The notes beneath the pieces are model-generated. The model did no database searches, had not been told where the DNA came from, and was given only the letters and a program-made list of their open reading frames with translations. This document shows positions 12,711 to 13,538 of a stretch of DNA of 13,538 nucleotides, in pieces. A program made the translations under genes and the position numbers. The first letter of the stretch is position 1. The number at the start of each line of letters is the position of its first letter. This stretch comes from Gemmatimonadota bacterium (GTDB lineage Bacteria > Gemmatimonadota > Gemmatimonadetes > Gemmatimonadales > Gemmatimonadaceae), in contig JAQBQC010000130.1 in the NCBI GenBank assembly GCA_028287205.1, positions 1 to 13,538 on the forward strand, given 5' to 3'.

Positions 12711-13538
12711 TCAGCGCTCGATGGTGACGTGCACCTCGTCGCTCGCGGCGGTGGATGTGCTGGCGCGCACGAGGTGCGTGCCGGCAATCAGCGGCATCCG
12801 GCGCGCATTGGTGGGCCGCCCATCGATGAACCAGCGTACCGCGCCCGGATCGGCGCCCTCGGCACGCAGCGCGATCGTTGCGAACCGCGCATCGACGCCC
12901 GCAGGAAGCTGGTAGCGATCGCCGTCCTGCGGAGAGGAAATGCGGAATCGCCGCTCCGCAGCGCCGGCGGCGAGCGATGGCGGCGCCATCGGCTGTGAGC
13001 TGTCGCCGCGCGCGGCGAGCATCGCGTCTCCACCCTGGTTGCGCCACTCCGCATATTCGGCCGGCAGCGACACGCCGCCACGCCGGTGCCAGTCGTCGCG
13101 AGCGGTGGGCGCGGTGCCGGGAGCGAACCACTCCGTGATCGACGGACAGCCATCCGTCGCGAGCATCCCGGAGAGCTGACACACCTCGGCGGGCACCGCC
13201 CCAGCGCTTGCGGGAGACGGAAGCGCGCCCGGATCATGGCGCGCGGCCGTGTGCATGACGACGCGATGCAGGAGCGGCCCCGCGCCGGTGACGCCGCTCA
13301 CGCCGTCCATCGGGCGACCGTTGAAGTTGCCGACCCACACCGCGACGGTGAAGGCAGCGGTGGTGGCGACGGCCCAGTTGTCGGTGAAGTGGCGGCTCGT
13401 GCCCGTTTTCACCGCGGCGCGGAAGGGAAACTCGAGCGCGGACTCGATGCCGAATCCGGGCGCGCGCGCCACGGGATCCGCCAGAATGTCGAGCACGAGC
13501 GTCGCTGCGAGAGGGCTCATCACGCGACGCAATTCGCC
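12711..13538 (-). CDS. pbpC: Penicillin-binding protein 1C, C-terminal part (runs off the right edge)
   Basis: The last 275 residues of a class A penicillin-binding protein. The third transpeptidase motif, KTGTS, is at residues 44-48 of the visible part, followed by DNWAVATTAAFTVAVWVGN, which is typical of PBP1C. Next come CQLSGMLATDGCP (120-132), a conserved cysteine pair, and the C-terminal PBP1C domain with RFRISSPQDGDRYQLP and VRWFIDGRP. The glycosyltransferase domain and the first two transpeptidase motifs lie beyond the right edge. The protein would polymerise or crosslink peptidoglycan at the outer face of the inner membrane. PBP1C often sits beside an alpha-2-macroglobulin gene, which cannot be seen here because the upstream side is outside the window. 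No terminator with a T-run is seen between this gene and the convergent cupin gene. Confidence 0.93.
   Translation of the reverse strand, partial: GELRRVMSPLAATLVLDILADPVARAPGFGIESALEFPFRAAVKTGTSRHFTDNWAVATTAAFTVAVWVGNFNGRPMDGVSGVTGAGPLLHRVVMHTAARHDPGALPSPASAGAVPAEVCQLSGMLATDGCPSITEWFAPGTAPTARDDWHRRGGVSLPAEYAEWRNQGGDAMLAARGDSSQPMAPPSLAAGAAERRFRISSPQDGDRYQLPAGVDARFATIALRAEGADPGAVRWFIDGRPTNARRMPLIAGTHLVRASTSTAASDEVHVTIER

Overview
The window is GC-rich bacterial chromosome, with genes on both strands and several long open antisense frames that come from the base composition. The gene set includes a PBP1C end, lipoproteins, several secreted alanine-rich proteins, a Prim-PolC/LigC pair, a SET-domain protein and a rSAM DNA-repair-like protein. 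This suggests a free-living, diderm soil or environmental bacterium. A Gemmatimonadota-like origin is my best guess, made from general appearance and not from a marker gene. I see no tRNA, rRNA, CRISPR array, transposase or prophage gene.

Layout. Positions 1-2047 hold three minus-strand genes: the start of an exported protein running off the left edge, a radical SAM protein of the DNA modification/repair type with C-terminal helix-hairpin-helix motifs, and a small lipoprotein-like protein followed by a clear intrinsic terminator. At 2193-2696 a small secreted protein with one Asp-box lies on the plus strand. It is followed by a gene-free stretch (2697-2989) filled with copies of a short repeat, core TCCGTTTG, in both orientations. 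Positions 2990-6574 are minus-strand: an M48 metalloprotease lipoprotein and, upstream of it, a tightly overlapping three-gene repair operon of an unrecognised conserved-looking protein, a Prim-PolC type polymerase and a LigC type ATP-dependent DNA ligase.

Positions 6838-8262 carry a plus-strand secreted DUF4384-like protein with extreme Gly-Tyr, Arg-Glu-Pro and poly-Gly tracts, closed by a strong terminator. Facing it is an alanine/proline-rich surface protein (8344-8895) with a C-terminal sorting-signal-like tail. A small secreted protein (9123-9548) converges, 7 bases apart, on a SET-domain methyltransferase (9556-10125). The histone-H1-like lysine tail of this enzyme is encoded by DNA that also forms a terminator for the convergent neighbour. 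An ABC exporter (10181-12025), a secreted cupin protein (12198-12665) and the C-terminal end of penicillin-binding protein 1C (from 12711 to the right edge) complete the window.

How the genes work together. The strongest functional unit is the operon at 3871-6574. Prim-PolC fills short gaps with ribonucleotides or deoxyribonucleotides and LigC seals the nick, as described for the mycobacterial pair. The first gene of the operon is of unknown function and is translationally linked to them. The other genes look like independent units for the envelope, export or secretion.
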